From Faecalibacter macacae (GTDB taxonomy: Bacteria; Bacteroidota; Bacteroidia; Flavobacteriales; Weeksellaceae): 64,000 bases of DNA. Below, piece by piece: positions 53,412-63,954 of the stretch. The stretch lies in NCBI RefSeq assembly GCF_003687725.1, contig NZ_RDOJ01000007.1, forward strand, positions 62,001 through 126,000. Reading direction: 5' to 3'. Position numbers and translations under genes: made by a program. Under the pieces are notes generated by a model, which was given only the letters and a program-made list of their open reading frames with translations, was not told the DNA's origin and did not search any database. Every line of letters starts with the position of its first letter. The first letter of the stretch is position 1.

Positions 53412-53449
53412 AGCAAAAAAAAGAGGAATATTCAATCGAATACCCCTCT
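53412..53449 (-). terminator. Terminator of pgi
   Basis: On the minus strand GAGGGGTATTC pairs with GAATATTCCTC and is followed by eight T. Confidence 0.7.
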
Positions 53450-53475
53450 AAAATTTATATATTTTGATAAAAATT

Positions 53476-55128
53476 CTATTTTCTCCAGAATTTATACGCA
53501 TTAATTAACCCATTTGTCGAAGAATCATGAGAAGTTACATTCTCATCGTTCTCTAATTCAGGTAAAATTACATTAGCTAATTGTTTACCTAATTCAACTC
53601 CCCATTGATCAAAAGAGAAAATATTCCAAATTACACCTTGTACATAAATCTTATGTTCGTACATCGCAATTAAATTACCTAACACACGAGGAGTTAATAC
53701 TTCGTATAAAATTGAATTTGTTGGACGATTACCTTCAAAAATCTTAAACGGAGTTAAAAAATCTATTTCGTCTTGATATTTTCCTGCTTTAACTAATTCA
53801 GCAACTACAGTCTCTTCTTCTTTTCCAAAAGCTAAAGCCTCTGTTTGAGCGAAGAAATTAGATAATAATTTTGCGTGATGATCTCCTAAAACGTTTAAAG
53901 AATTAGCTCCTGCAATAAAATCAGCAGGAATTAATTTTGTTCCTTGATGAATTAATTGGTAAAAAGCGTGTTGACCATTTGTTCCTGGTTCACCCCAAAT
54001 AATTGGTCCAGTTTCATAATCCACTTTTTTACCATCACGACCAACATACTTACCATTTGATTCCATATCTCCTTGTTGGAAATATGCAGCGAAACGAGAT
54101 AAATACTGCTCGTAAGGTAATAAGGCAACAGAGTCTGCACCAAAAAAGTTGTTGTACCAAATTCCTAATAAAGCTAATACAACAGGAATATTTTGGTCTA
54201 AAGTTTCAGATTTAAAATGATTATCCATTTCGTGAGCACCTTCTAAAAGCTCTTCGAAATTATCATATCCAACGGCTAAACAAATACTTAAACCAATTGC
54301 ACTCCATAACGAGTAACGACCACCTACCCAATCCCAAAATTGGAACATGTTAGCCGTATCAATTCCGAAGTCAGCAACTCCATTTGCATTTGTAGATAAC
54401 GCCACAAAATGCTTTGCTACATCAGCTTCTGTAGCTCCATTTTCTAATAACCATTGCTTTGCTGTAAATGCATTAGTCATTGTTTCTTGTGTAGTAAACG
54501 TTTTAGAAGCAACAATAAATAAAGTCGTTTCTGGATTAACAACTTTAAACGTTTCTGCTAAATGCGTTCCGTCAATATTAGAAACGAAGTGAACATTTAA
54601 ACGTGTTTTGTAATGTTTTAACGCTTCTGTAACCATTACCGGACCAAGATCAGAACCTCCAATCCCAATGTTTACAACATCTGTAATTTCTTTTCCTGTA
54701 TAACCTTTCCATTCGCCAGAAATCACTTGTTTAGAGAAATTTTTCATTTGCTCTAACACTTGGTTTATCTGAGGCATTACATCTACTCCATCAACTAATA
54801 CTTCTTCGTTTGATCTGTTACGTAAAGCAGTATGCAAAACAGCACGACCTTCTGTTACATTGATTTGATCTCCGTTAAACATTTGCTGAATCGCCTCATC
54901 AACACCAGTTTCTTTTGCTAAGTCAACTAATAATTGAATCGTTTCTGCATTGATTATATTTTTAGAATAATCAACTAATAATGAAGGATATTGAATAGAA
55001 AATTCTTCAAAACGCTTTGTATTTGCTTCAAATAATTCTTTGATTGATGTATGTTGGATAGCTTCGTAATGCGCTTGTAAGTTTTTCCAAGCTGAAGTTG
55101 TTGTTGGATTTATTGTATTTAATGCCAT
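53476..55128 (-). CDS. pgi: Glucose-6-phosphate isomerase
   Basis: From the ATG at 55128 the protein has 550 residues; the extra seven codons upstream would need a TTG and are not conserved. Family signatures: [14 protein letters not shown], the first PGI pattern near [29 protein letters not shown] with the catalytic Arg, catalytic Glu in [19 protein letters not shown], and the C-terminal [15 protein letters not shown] with the catalytic Lys. It interconverts glucose-6-P and fructose-6-P. Confidence 0.97.
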   Translation of the reverse strand: MALNTINPTTTSAWKNLQAHYEAIQHTSIKELFEANTKRFEEFSIQYPSLLVDYSKNIINAETIQLLVDLAKETGVDEAIQQMFNGDQINVTEGRAVLHTALRNRSNEEVLVDGVDVMPQINQVLEQMKNFSKQVISGEWKGYTGKEITDVVNIGIGGSDLGPVMVTEALKHYKTRLNVHFVSNIDGTHLAETFKVVNPETTLFIVASKTFTTQETMTNAFTAKQWLLENGATEADVAKHFVALSTNANGVADFGIDTANMFQFWDWVGGRYSLWSAIGLSICLAVGYDNFEELLEGAHEMDNHFKSETLDQNIPVVLALLGIWYNNFFGADSVALLPYEQYLSRFAAYFQQGDMESNGKYVGRDGKKVDYETGPIIWGEPGTNGQHAFYQLIHQGTKLIPADFIAGANSLNVLGDHHAKLLSNFFAQTEALAFGKEEETVVAELVKAGKYQDEIDFLTPFKIFEGNRPTNSILYEVLTPRVLGNLIAMYEHKIYVQGVIWNIFSFDQWGVELGKQLANVILPELENDENVTSHDSSTNGLINAYKFWRK

Positions 55129-55228
55129 AATCTGTTTGTTACTAAACAAATTTAGACAAAAATAGAATCGCTTTCAAATTATAATAATACGATAACGATT
55201 GCGTGTTTAAAAAAACCTCTCGCTATTA

Positions 55229-55263
55229 AACAAAAAAAATAGCTGCTATTGCAACTATTTTTT
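55229..55263 (-). terminator. Terminator overlapping the stop codon of the lipoprotein gene
   Basis: On the minus strand the last codons AAAAAATAG form one arm and CTATTTTTTTT the other, so the TAG stop lies inside the stem. Confidence 0.6.
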
Positions 55264-56160
55264 TCTATTATCCATAATCGATTTTGCTTCTTTTAACCAT
55301 GGTTGATATTCGCAAAATGATTGTATCGCTTGATAAGCCACCGGACTAAATTCATCTGTTGGATCCAAGTTATCAATCAATGTACGAATGAAAGAATATT
55401 TAATCGATTCGCTTTTTATATTTTTTAATATATCGATAGGAGATTCGCCATTGTTCAGTTTTTCATCTAAGAAATAAGTAACAATACTTCTGTAACTTCT
55501 GAATTGGTTAAAATCCTCCTCATTATCTAAATTAAATCTCTTAAAATCCAAGAAATCAATTGGTAATTGAATTTCAGTAGGATTAAAATAAGCGTAAGTA
55601 TCTCTGTATGTATATAATAAATTAAACTCGTCAAAATAAAGGTTACGAGATTCAATCTTCTCGAAAGACTTATCAATATTAAACCCAACCATTGCTTTTC
55701 TTAGCGTTGCTGAAAAATCTTCCATATTCTGGATATATTGATCAGAATTTAATTTAAATAATGATTCATTAGCTAACCAAGCGTTGATCAATTTATCTTT
55801 TTCAAAAAGATAATTATTTCGTTCAGCTCCTTTTCCTTTAAAATAATATGTTTCCTCTAATTTTTTTAAATCAGTATTGAAAAACAAGCTATCTCCAGGC
55901 GCTAAATAAACCGGATATTCTTCCCTGTCTATAGAAAGTACTTTATATCCTTCGTTATTTAATTGAATCGTATCTGAAAAATTCCCATCAAAATCTAATG
56001 CAAATCCCTTCTCGCGTTCATTCAAAATAATAAATACGCTATCTAATCTCGTATTTTTGATATGTCCACTAAAAACAACCACATTATTTTCTTTCTTGCT
56101 ACTGCAAGAAAATAAGCATAGTACTATTGGAAGAACTATTGTCCAAAACTTCATTTTCAT
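55255..56160 (-). CDS. Lipoprotein with a DUF4369-like N-terminal domain, function unknown
   Basis: The 301-residue protein has the lipobox LFSC (Cys about 19). Residues 25-105 (FSGHIKNTRLDSVFIIL, DFDGNFSDTI, PVYLAPGDSLFF) resemble the small beta domain found before thioredoxin domains in Bacteroidota TlpA-like proteins. The thioredoxin domain itself is missing and is replaced by about 190 helical residues. It follows rnhA by 29 bases in a minus-strand run. Confidence 0.65.
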   Translation of the reverse strand: MKMKFWTIVLPIVLCLFSCSSKKENNVVVFSGHIKNTRLDSVFIILNEREKGFALDFDGNFSDTIQLNNEGYKVLSIDREEYPVYLAPGDSLFFNTDLKKLEETYYFKGKGAERNNYLFEKDKLINAWLANESLFKLNSDQYIQNMEDFSATLRKAMVGFNIDKSFEKIESRNLYFDEFNLLYTYRDTYAYFNPTEIQLPIDFLDFKRFNLDNEEDFNQFRSYRSIVTYFLDEKLNNGESPIDILKNIKSESIKYSFIRTLIDNLDPTDEFSPVAYQAIQSFCEYQPWLKEAKSIMDNRKK

Positions 56161-56189
56161 TTCTGTATTCCTCTCTACAAAATTAAAGA

Positions 56190-56660
56190 TTATTCGTCTT
56201 TATTCGCTTCGAAATATGAATCAATTTTAAAATTTTCTGGTTTATTTGCCGCTTCAACTGCTAATTGGTCAGCACGTTCATTCCAAACATTACCAGCATG
56301 ACCTTTAACCCATTGAAATTTAACTTTCTGAAGTTTATAAACTTGTAAAAAACGACGCCATAAATCTTCGTTCTTTTTTCCTTTAAATCCTTTCTGAACC
56401 CAACCAAATACCCAACGTTTTTCAACCGCATCAACCACATATTTCGAATCCGTAAAAATCGTGATTTCTGTATTAGTAAATTTTAAAGATTCTAAGGCAA
56501 CACAAACGGCCATTAACTCCATTCGGTTATTGGTTGTTAAACGGAAACCTTGCGAAATTTCTTTCTTAACCATTTTTTCCGTTTCCAATAGGATTAATCC
56601 ATAGCCACCTGGGCCAGGATTACCTAAAGAAGAACCGTCTGTATACGCTACTATTGCCAT
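56190..56660 (-). CDS. rnhA: Ribonuclease HI
   Basis: The 156-residue protein has the full catalytic set: D8 (YTDGS), E48 (NNRMELMAV), D71 (FTDSKYV) and D131 (ERADQLA), plus H121 in VKGHAGN. It removes RNA from RNA-DNA hybrids. Its ATG overlaps the stop of the upstream M1 peptidase gene by one base (TAATG), indicating translational coupling. Confidence 0.96.
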   Translation of the reverse strand: MAIVAYTDGSSLGNPGPGGYGLILLETEKMVKKEISQGFRLTTNNRMELMAVCVALESLKFTNTEITIFTDSKYVVDAVEKRWVFGWVQKGFKGKKNEDLWRRFLQVYKLQKVKFQWVKGHAGNVWNERADQLAVEAANKPENFKIDSYFEANKDE

Positions 56661-58513
56661 TATTTTGCGTTATAATTAAGCATTGAATCAATTGTATTAC
56701 GAGCAACAAAATGGTAATTAGGACGAGCTGATTTGTAAATATCATGTGCTAAAGCCATCTGATTTGACTCTTTTAATGCTAAATATAAAGGCTCTAAAAA
56801 CTTACGACGACCAACGCGAGTTAAAAATTCTTTTGCATTAGCGTTTACTACATCATATTTCATTAAGAATGATTTCTCGAACCATGCTGTTTGAATTTCT
56901 GGATTTTTAGAATTCGTAAATCCGTAAACCTCATCTAAGTATTTTAAATCTTCGATTGTGTTCTTTTTAGGATCAATTAATCGAATAAAATGAACCCATT
57001 CATTTGTTGATTTTGTATTAATTTCAATTTTAGATGGTGCAATATTATTACGACCATTTTTAATATCTTGATTGAACTGAGCTTCTGCTAAATCAAATAA
57101 TTTTGAAGTAGGTTTAACTAAATTCTTTGGCCATCCTGTCGTATAAATCCATTCTTGTACGAAATCATCTTCTCCGTTTGTTAAGTTCGCTTTCATGTAA
57201 TTAACAAACTTCTCTGTTGTCATTGTTTGAAAAGCGTGAGATGAAAAATATTCAATCAAGAATTGATCAAACTTCTCGCGACCATAACGATCTTCTAACA
57301 TTTTTAAGAATAAATATCCTTTGTCATAAGGCACGTCTGAAAAAGCATCATCAGGATTTGCTCCTGTCATATTAACCTTTAATGATGTATACTTTTCAGG
57401 AATGTTACGCATAGAAGTTTCTAAATCTTGGAATCCGATTACTGAAATCATATCCGCATAATCTTTTCCTTCCAATTCTTCCATAATACGACGTTCGAAG
57501 TAAACAGTGAATCCTTCGTTTACCCAGAAATCGTCCCAAGTAGAATTCGTTACTAAGTTCCCAGACCATGAATGAGCCAATTCGTGCGCAATTAAATTCG
57601 TCATCGAACGATCGCCTACAATTGCCGTAGGTGTAGCGAATGTTAAACGAGGATTTTCCATTCCTCCGAAAGGAAAAGAAGGTGGTAAAACCAATACATC
57701 AAATTGTTCCCAAGGATATTCTCCGTACAATTTTTCAGCAGCATCTACCATTTTACCCATTAATGCAAATTCCCAAGTTGCTGCTTCCAACATTCCTGGT
57801 TCTGCATAAACTCCTGTACGATGATCTACAGCTTTGTACTCTACATCACCAACCGCTAAAGCAACCAAATAAGGCGCGATAGGTTGAGGCATTTTGAAAG
57901 TATAAATTCCGTCAGCAGATTTCTCCTTTGGATTAATCGCACTCATTAAAGCCATTAAACCTTGAGGTACTTTTACTTTTGCATCGTATGTGATACGAAT
58001 TGATGGTGTATCCTGAATTGGAATATACGAACGTGTTAAAATAGCTTGTCCTTGTGTTAATAAAAATGGCGCTTTTTTATCGTTCGTTTGTGATGCATCT
58101 AACCATTGTAAAGCATTTGCTTCTGGCGATGTTTTGTAGTAAATCTTTACAATTGTATCGTTAGGAGTTACCTCAATATGTAAGGGTTGACCTTTGATTT
58201 CGTCTTGTGTTCCTAACGTAAATTTTGTCTTTTTACCGTTTGCTAATACAACAGAATCAATTGTTAATTTCTCTGTATCGAAAATGATTTCTTTCGCATC
58301 ATTATTCTCAAACGAATATTGAGCTGAACCTTTGATGATTTGCTTCTCAAAATCTGTTTCTATATCTAATGATAAGTGTTTAACCTTTGCTTTAGAAATA
58401 TCCGCAAATGTTTGACTATCTCTTACCTCTTCGTTTGTTGTAACATCAACAGCTTGTTTGTTACATGCAACTGTTAAAGCTGCTCCTACTGCTAATAGTG
58501 CTATTTTTCGCAT
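56660..58513 (-). CDS. M1-family aminopeptidase lipoprotein (leukotriene A4 hydrolase-like)
   Basis: The 617-residue protein has a lipobox TVAC (Cys17). The classical exopeptidase motif GGMEN is at 283-287 and the zinc site HELAH at 310-314 with E333 (WVNEGFTVYF). The C-terminal 150 residues are the alpha-helical LTA4H-type domain. It is probably an envelope-anchored aminopeptidase. It is coupled by TAATG overlaps to plsC upstream and rnhA downstream. Confidence 0.93.
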   Translation of the reverse strand: MRKIALLAVGAALTVACNKQAVDVTTNEEVRDSQTFADISKAKVKHLSLDIETDFEKQIIKGSAQYSFENNDAKEIIFDTEKLTIDSVVLANGKKTKFTLGTQDEIKGQPLHIEVTPNDTIVKIYYKTSPEANALQWLDASQTNDKKAPFLLTQGQAILTRSYIPIQDTPSIRITYDAKVKVPQGLMALMSAINPKEKSADGIYTFKMPQPIAPYLVALAVGDVEYKAVDHRTGVYAEPGMLEAATWEFALMGKMVDAAEKLYGEYPWEQFDVLVLPPSFPFGGMENPRLTFATPTAIVGDRSMTNLIAHELAHSWSGNLVTNSTWDDFWVNEGFTVYFERRIMEELEGKDYADMISVIGFQDLETSMRNIPEKYTSLKVNMTGANPDDAFSDVPYDKGYLFLKMLEDRYGREKFDQFLIEYFSSHAFQTMTTEKFVNYMKANLTNGEDDFVQEWIYTTGWPKNLVKPTSKLFDLAEAQFNQDIKNGRNNIAPSKIEINTKSTNEWVHFIRLIDPKKNTIEDLKYLDEVYGFTNSKNPEIQTAWFEKSFLMKYDVVNANAKEFLTRVGRRKFLEPLYLALKESNQMALAHDIYKSARPNYHFVARNTIDSMLNYNAK

Positions 58514-59250
58514 TATTCTATTTCTTTTCGTATGATTTGATACGTGTAATTCTTAATTTCTGCTTTATGCTCTTTTACATTTTTACCCTTCGTTTCTACA
58601 ATATCCAACAGTTTAACTTTAACTTTTCCTGGATATCCTTGAAACCAATTGAAAGGAAACATTTCCTTTAATCCTTCGATTGATAAAACGGCAATCGGCG
58701 ATTGCGTTTCGATGGCAATATTAAACGCTCCGTCCTTGAATTTATCTAAAACAATAGACGTGTCATCTGAAACACCACCTTCTGGGAAGATAAATATGCT
58801 TAAATCTTGATCTAATTTATGTTTTGCATCTGGATAAACCTTCGCACGACTCTTCATACTTGAACGATCAACCAAAATACAAATGTGTTTATAAATCCTT
58901 CCAAAGATAGGAATTTTGCCTAACTCGGCTTTTCCGACAAATACAATTGGATGATGTTTTAGTACAGTTAAAACCGTCATAATATCCATCATCGAAGTGT
59001 GATTGGCGATGAATACATAATTCTTATTCGGATCTAATTTTACTTTTTCTTCATATTCTAATCTAAAGCCTGTACCGTAAAATATAAACTTACCCCAATA
59101 TCTGATAATTGGGTAAACGTATTTAAAGGCTTTTTCGGAAAATAGTAGTGGAATTAATACGAATAATCCGAATACAAGTACATAGCTTGCTCCGAGAATA
59201 ATCATCCAAATTCGCCATAAGAAAACAAGTAAACCTTTGATGTATTTCAT
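58513..59250 (-). CDS. plsC: 1-acyl-sn-glycerol-3-phosphate acyltransferase
   Basis: The 245-residue protein has one or two N-terminal membrane helices. The acyltransferase motifs are NHTSMMD (H84-x4-D89), FVGKAELGKIPIFGRI, FPEGGVSDD and the later IAVLSIEG. It adds the second acyl chain to make phosphatidic acid. It overlaps the aminopeptidase gene by one base and leads this minus-strand run. Confidence 0.92.
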   Translation of the reverse strand: MKYIKGLLVFLWRIWMIILGASYVLVFGLFVLIPLLFSEKAFKYVYPIIRYWGKFIFYGTGFRLEYEEKVKLDPNKNYVFIANHTSMMDIMTVLTVLKHHPIVFVGKAELGKIPIFGRIYKHICILVDRSSMKSRAKVYPDAKHKLDQDLSIFIFPEGGVSDDTSIVLDKFKDGAFNIAIETQSPIAVLSIEGLKEMFPFNWFQGYPGKVKVKLLDIVETKGKNVKEHKAEIKNYTYQIIRKEIE

Positions 59251-59344
59251 TCGTTTGTTTTAGTTGAAACGAAGATAGGTTATTTGAATTAAATATTATT
59301 TACAACCTATATTTGTAACGATTCAAACTTTTTTAAATAATAAA

Positions 59345-60436
59345 ATGATGCAAACAAAATTCGAAAGATTAATAGGCTTAGATCTTTTAAGATGTATTCT
59401 TATGTTAATTGGTCCAATGTACCATATCGCCCACCTCTTTCATGAAAATAATAAAATAATACCAATTCAAAATAATACTATTTATGATGCCCTTTCATTG
59501 ACTCATCCTTTTAGAATGGAAATGTTTTTTATATTATCAGGATTTTTCTCTAGTTTTTTATATGAAAAAAAAGGTTATCAATATTTTAAAAGAAGTAGAA
59601 TTGAGAAAATTTTAATTCCTTTATTTTTTTCCTTAATCATAATTTGGCCACTAACTCAATATATTGAATATTCAATTACGTCTATTTTCAAGTATTCCCT
59701 AAATCATATTTGGTTTCTTTTAACTTTAGGAATAATATCTATTATTTATTATACAAAATATGATTTATTAAAAACAATAATTCTTTATATAAACAGAAGA
59801 AACCTTTATCAAATTATTATTATAGTATCAATATTGGGTATAGTATCAATATTTTTAAATTTTATCATTGAATCATTTTTAAATAAATTTGATTCAAAAT
59901 TTTTAATTTTTATTTATAAAAATTTAATTATCTATCCATTAATTTATATTGTTCCAACTATACTAGGATCATGTTTATATTACAAAGATTATAATATTAA
60001 TAAAAAATATTATCCAATAATAACTGTAGGATTCATTATATTTCATTCAATTTTTATATCTAATTATTATAATGAATTAAACAGTATTATTAAACTTATA
60101 TTAAGATCCGGATATATAATCAATACATCTCTTTTAATCCTTATGATTTTTAATATATTTAGAAATTTATCACTAAATAATAATGGTCTAATTAAATTTT
60201 TTGTAAACTCATCTTTTACAATATATTTAATCCATCCTCCTATATTATACTTGAATGCTATTTTAGTAAATAATTACATTGAAAATACTTTTTCTCAATT
60301 TATAATAATTAATCTCCTTACTTACTCACAATCAATTATATTTTTTATAATAATAAGTAATTTAAAAATTGGAAGAATATTATTTGCTATAAAAAAATCA
60401 GAATTAAATGTTTTTAAAAAATTCTTAATTCATTAA
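59345..60436 (+). CDS. Acyltransferase-3 family membrane protein
   Basis: The 363-residue polytopic protein has about ten membrane segments. It opens with LIGLDLLRCILMLIGPMYHIAH (catalytic-type His region) and RMEMFFILSGFFSSF, then RSRIEKILIPLFF, the pattern of the AT3/OpgC family that acylates surface glycans. The gene is visibly more AT-rich than the preceding block, with heavy use of ATT, TTA and AAT codons, as expected of a surface-glycan island. A second ATG directly follows the first. The substrate is unknown. Confidence 0.82.
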   Translation: MMQTKFERLIGLDLLRCILMLIGPMYHIAHLFHENNKIIPIQNNTIYDALSLTHPFRMEMFFILSGFFSSFLYEKKGYQYFKRSRIEKILIPLFFSLIIIWPLTQYIEYSITSIFKYSLNHIWFLLTLGIISIIYYTKYDLLKTIILYINRRNLYQIIIIVSILGIVSIFLNFIIESFLNKFDSKFLIFIYKNLIIYPLIYIVPTILGSCLYYKDYNINKKYYPIITVGFIIFHSIFISNYYNELNSIIKLILRSGYIINTSLLILMIFNIFRNLSLNNNGLIKFFVNSSFTIYLIHPPILYLNAILVNNYIENTFSQFIIINLLTYSQSIIFFIIISNLKIGRILFAIKKSELNVFKKFLIH

Positions 60437-60517
60437 TATAACTTCCTATTTGTATAAATATACTTAATGAAAGTTATATATTACATAGAATTAAGTATAT
60501 TTATATAAACCTATCCT

Positions 60518-61393
60518 ATGCTTAAACTGAATTTTATTTTTATATTATTTTATTTTCTAAGTTGTACATCTCAAAACGAACTATATGAGGATAATTATCC
60601 TATTGAAATTCCAGCAAAGCCAATAGATTCTATAAAGATTTTATTGATTGGAAATAGTTTTTCAGAAGATGCCGTAGAAAAATATTTACACCAAATCACT
60701 AAATCCTCGAATAAATATATATACATAGGCAATCTATATATATCAGGAGGTACATTAGAGAATCATTGGAATAATTTAAGTACTAACAGAAGTATTTATA
60801 GATTTTTTACTTCTGATTTCAAAGGCATAAAAAAAGTTCAATTTAATTATAATTTAGAAACAGCTATTACTGAGCAACATTGGGATTATATATCTCTACA
60901 ACAAGTCAGCTATAATTCTGGAATACAGTCTTCTTTTGATCCTTATTTAAATCTACTAATTGACGAAATTACATTAAAAACAAAACTTAATCAACGATTT
61001 GTTTTACATCAAACGTGGGCTTATTCAAATGATTCAGATCATTCGGGTTTTCAAAATTACCAAAACAATCAACTTCTTATGTATAGCTCTATCGTTAATA
61101 CTTATAACTATTGGTTAAATAAGAATAATAAGATTTCTTTTATAATACCTGCAGGAACAGCTATACAGAATGCTAGAAATACAGTTATAGGAGATAACTT
61201 AACAAGAGATGGATATCATTTAAATGACAAAGGCAAACTTGTTGTATCATATACTTGGTTTCAAAAATTATTTAAAGTTTCAGCTTTAGAATCTAGCTTT
61301 TTAAGTGATGATATCTCTTCAAATGAAAATTATATTTTAAAGAAATGTGCTAACTCAGCCATTAATAATCCTGATTTTGTATCTGTACTATAA
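60518..61393 (+). CDS. DUF4886 SGNH-type hydrolase lipoprotein
   Basis: The 291-residue protein has a lipobox FLSC (Cys16). The SGNH block I is ILLIGNSFSED (Ser about 47), and block V is TRDGYHLN (Asp/His), with IPAGTAI between them; this fits DUF4886. It probably deacylates a glycan or other ester. It shares the AT-rich composition of the acyltransferase gene 81 bases upstream, so the two may set and remove the same ester group; that is inference. Confidence 0.82.
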   Translation: MLKLNFIFILFYFLSCTSQNELYEDNYPIEIPAKPIDSIKILLIGNSFSEDAVEKYLHQITKSSNKYIYIGNLYISGGTLENHWNNLSTNRSIYRFFTSDFKGIKKVQFNYNLETAITEQHWDYISLQQVSYNSGIQSSFDPYLNLLIDEITLKTKLNQRFVLHQTWAYSNDSDHSGFQNYQNNQLLMYSSIVNTYNYWLNKNNKISFIIPAGTAIQNARNTVIGDNLTRDGYHLNDKGKLVVSYTWFQKLFKVSALESSFLSDDISSNENYILKKCANSAINNPDFVSVL

Positions 61394-61411
61394 TTGACAT
61401 ACTATTATCCA

Positions 61412-61447
61412 ACAAAAAAGAGGATTAAACCTAATTAATCCTCTTGA
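61412..61447. terminator. Terminator, DUF4886 gene / aminotransferase gene
   Basis: AAGAGGATTAA / TTAATCCTCTT with an inner loop; on the minus strand it is followed by TTTTTT. It lies between converging genes. Confidence 0.72.
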
Positions 61448-61460
61448 TATTTATATCGAA

Positions 61461-62597
61461 TTATTTTCCGAATACTTCTTTTACTTTAGCTGTAATACGA
61501 GCTCTTTCTTCGTCTGTTAAATTAGAACCTGATGGAAGACATAATCCATTATCGAATAATTTTTCAGCTACAGTTCCTCCGTAATATGGTGCATCCACAA
61601 AAACAGGTTGCATGTGCATTGGTTTCCATAAAGGACGAGATTCAATATCATCTTCTAAAAAGGCTAGACGTAAATCTTCTCTTGTTTTTCCAGCAATTGC
61701 TGGATCAATTACGATTGCAGATAACCAATGGTTTGAGTAGAAATCGTCTGATGGTTCTGTGAAAACAGTTACTCCATCAATGTCTGCGAATAACTCTTGA
61801 TAGAATTTGTTCATCGCACGACGAGCTGCAACACGATCAATTAAAACTTCCATTTGTCCACGACCAATTCCAGCAGTAATATTACTCATACGGTAGTTGT
61901 ATCCAATATGAGAATGTTGATAATGAGGTGCATTATCACGCGCTTGAGTCGCTAAGAATACAGCTTTATCTTTATCTTCTTTTGACTGACAAACTAATGC
62001 TCCACCTCCTGAAGTTGTAATAATTTTATTTCCGTTAAAAGATAAGGCTCCAAAGCGTCCGAATGTACCAGCAGCCTGTCCTTTGTACGTAGATCCTAAT
62101 GCTTCGGCAGCATCTTCAATTACGGGAATTTTGTATTTTTCTGCAACTGCATGTACTTCTTCAACCTTATATGGCATTCCGTATAAATGAACTGCTATAA
62201 TTGCTTTTGGAGTTTTTCCTTTTGCGATACGATCTTGAATTGCTTCTTCTAAAGCAACAGGACAAATATTCCATGTATCTTTTTCAGAATCTACAAAAAC
62301 TGGTGTTGCTCCTTGGTATGCAATTGGATTCGCTGATGCTGAGAATGTCATCGATTGACAGATAACCTCATCTCCGTGTGATACACCACATTCAATCAAA
62401 GCTAAATGTAAAGCTGCTGTACCAGCTGATAATGCAGCTACGTATACTTCTTGATTTAAAAATGTTGATAAATCTTCTTCAAATCCATTTACATTAGGTC
62501 CTAAAGGTGCTACCCAATTCGCATCAAATGCTTCGTGAATATACTTTAATTCGTTACCCCCCATATGTGGAGATGATAACCATATTTTTGAGTTCAT
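61461..62597 (-). CDS. DegT/DnrJ/EryC1/StrS-family sugar aminotransferase (PglE-like)
   Basis: The 378-residue PLP enzyme begins IWLSSPHMGGNELKYI. The cofactor Lys is K191 in SFNGNKIITTSGGG, and the Asp partner is D162 (VIEDAAEALGS). Together with the adjacent PglD-like acetyltransferase and PglC-like sugar transferase this is the gene set for a UDP-4-amino-4,6-dideoxy-GlcNAc (bacillosamine-type) sugar. The 4,6-dehydratase is not in the window. The exact sugar is inferred. Confidence 0.9.
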   Translation of the reverse strand: MNSKIWLSSPHMGGNELKYIHEAFDANWVAPLGPNVNGFEEDLSTFLNQEVYVAALSAGTAALHLALIECGVSHGDEVICQSMTFSASANPIAYQGATPVFVDSEKDTWNICPVALEEAIQDRIAKGKTPKAIIAVHLYGMPYKVEEVHAVAEKYKIPVIEDAAEALGSTYKGQAAGTFGRFGALSFNGNKIITTSGGGALVCQSKEDKDKAVFLATQARDNAPHYQHSHIGYNYRMSNITAGIGRGQMEVLIDRVAARRAMNKFYQELFADIDGVTVFTEPSDDFYSNHWLSAIVIDPAIAGKTREDLRLAFLEDDIESRPLWKPMHMQPVFVDAPYYGGTVAEKLFDNGLCLPSGSNLTDEERARITAKVKEVFGK

Positions 62598-62659
62598 TTG
62601 TTATGTTTTTAGTTAAATCAAATTTAGCATTTTACATTCTTCCGAATCAATAAAACACC

Positions 62660-63352
62660 CTATTTATTTTCACATTTTTCTATCTCAATCACAGGTTCAT
62701 GATATTTAATAATTTTACCAGGATTCCCCACTACAACCGCATAATCTGGCACATCTCTAATAATTACAGATCCTGCACCAATGGTACAATATTTACCTAT
62801 AGTATGTCCTTGTGTAGAACAGCAACCAATCCCTAAAAAAGATCCCCTATCTACTCTCGTAAATCCTGCTATATTAACACCTGGAGATAATGTTGAGAAT
62901 TTATTTATACAACAATTATGTCCAATAGAAACATTCATATTAATTGTAGTAAAATCACCTACCTCTGTTTCATAGTTTATACTTACTCCAGGATATATTA
63001 TATTTCCTTGACCTATTTTAACTTTTTTACTAATCCAGGTATTATTATGAATAAAATTTGGGAAAAATATATTTGAAGTATTTGATATAGAATTATAAAT
63101 CTTTTGTTTAATTATCGGATTTGCTATAGAAATTACAATACCTAAGCGTTCATATCTAGATGTAAATTTAGGTAAGTCATTTACAGTTCCTACTACTTTT
63201 ATTCCCCAAAACTCTTTCCCTATTTTAGAAATATCATCATCTAAAATACCAATCACTTCATTGGAGCTACTAAATTGATCTATATTATTAATTATAAATC
63301 CTCCTACATTACCCCCTCCTATTATTAGAATTTTTTCTTTAATTTTTTCCAT
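62660..63352 (-). CDS. Sugar O/N-acetyltransferase, PglD/NeuD-like
   Basis: The 230-residue protein has an N-terminal Rossmann-like part with [13 protein letters not shown] (about 7-19) and a C-terminal left-handed beta-helix of hexapeptide repeats. The repeat region includes [33 protein letters not shown] and [10 protein letters not shown]. This is the PglD/NeuD layout. It overlaps the sugar transferase gene by 14 bases, indicating one operon. In the bacillosamine pathway this enzyme acetylates the amino group placed by the aminotransferase. Confidence 0.88.
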   Translation of the reverse strand: MEKIKEKILIIGGGNVGGFIINNIDQFSSSNEVIGILDDDISKIGKEFWGIKVVGTVNDLPKFTSRYERLGIVISIANPIIKQKIYNSISNTSNIFFPNFIHNNTWISKKVKIGQGNIIYPGVSINYETEVGDFTTINMNVSIGHNCCINKFSTLSPGVNIAGFTRVDRGSFLGIGCCSTQGHTIGKYCTIGAGSVIIRDVPDYAVVVGNPGKIIKYHEPVIEIEKCENK

Positions 63353-63944
63353 TAAAAGCTTCAGTTGTTACATGACCTTCTTTACTAATACCTTCTCTTA
63401 TAAATACTTTTTTAATGGTCATAAAAAAGATTTTAAAATCCAAAGCAAAAGAGATGTTATTTACATAATAAACATCCAATTCAAACTTTTTTGTCCAAGA
63501 AATAGCATTACGTCCATTGACTTGTGCCCAGCCTGTAATACCAGGGCGAACATGATGTCTTGTTTTTTGTACCTCGCTATATAGAGGTAAATAATATGTA
63601 CGTAAAGGACGAGGACCTATTACTGACATATCTCCTTTCAAAACATTTATTAACTGTGGAATCTCATCTAATGATGTTTTACGTACAAACGAACCAATTG
63701 GTGTTAAACGATCGGCATCTGGTAAAAGTTTTCCATCAGCATCTTTTTTATCATTCATCGTTTTAAACTTTATGATATTAAAGATTTTATCTCTTAAACC
63801 TGGACGTTCTTGAAAAAAGAAAGGCTTTCCTTCATTAGCAAAATATAATCCTATTGTAACCACAATAAAAATAGGAGATAAACATATTAGACCAATTAAT
63901 GCTATGGAAAAATCAAAAATTCTTTTTATAAATTTTCTATACAT
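63339..63944 (-). CDS. Initiating phosphoglycosyl transferase (PglC/WcaJ family)
   Basis: The 201-residue protein has the small PglC size. An N-terminal re-entrant hydrophobic helix is followed by the basic KFKTM motif. Then come [36 protein letters not shown] (catalytic Asp-Glu pair) and [13 protein letters not shown]. It transfers a phospho-sugar to undecaprenyl phosphate, using the UppS product, to start an oligosaccharide. It overlaps the PglD-like gene. Confidence 0.93.
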   Translation of the reverse strand: MYRKFIKRIFDFSIALIGLICLSPIFIVVTIGLYFANEGKPFFFQERPGLRDKIFNIIKFKTMNDKKDADGKLLPDADRLTPIGSFVRKTSLDEIPQLINVLKGDMSVIGPRPLRTYYLPLYSEVQKTRHHVRPGITGWAQVNGRNAISWTKKFELDVYYVNNISFALDFKIFFMTIKKVFIREGISKEGHVTTEAFNGKN

Positions 63945-63954
63945 TTTTATACAA

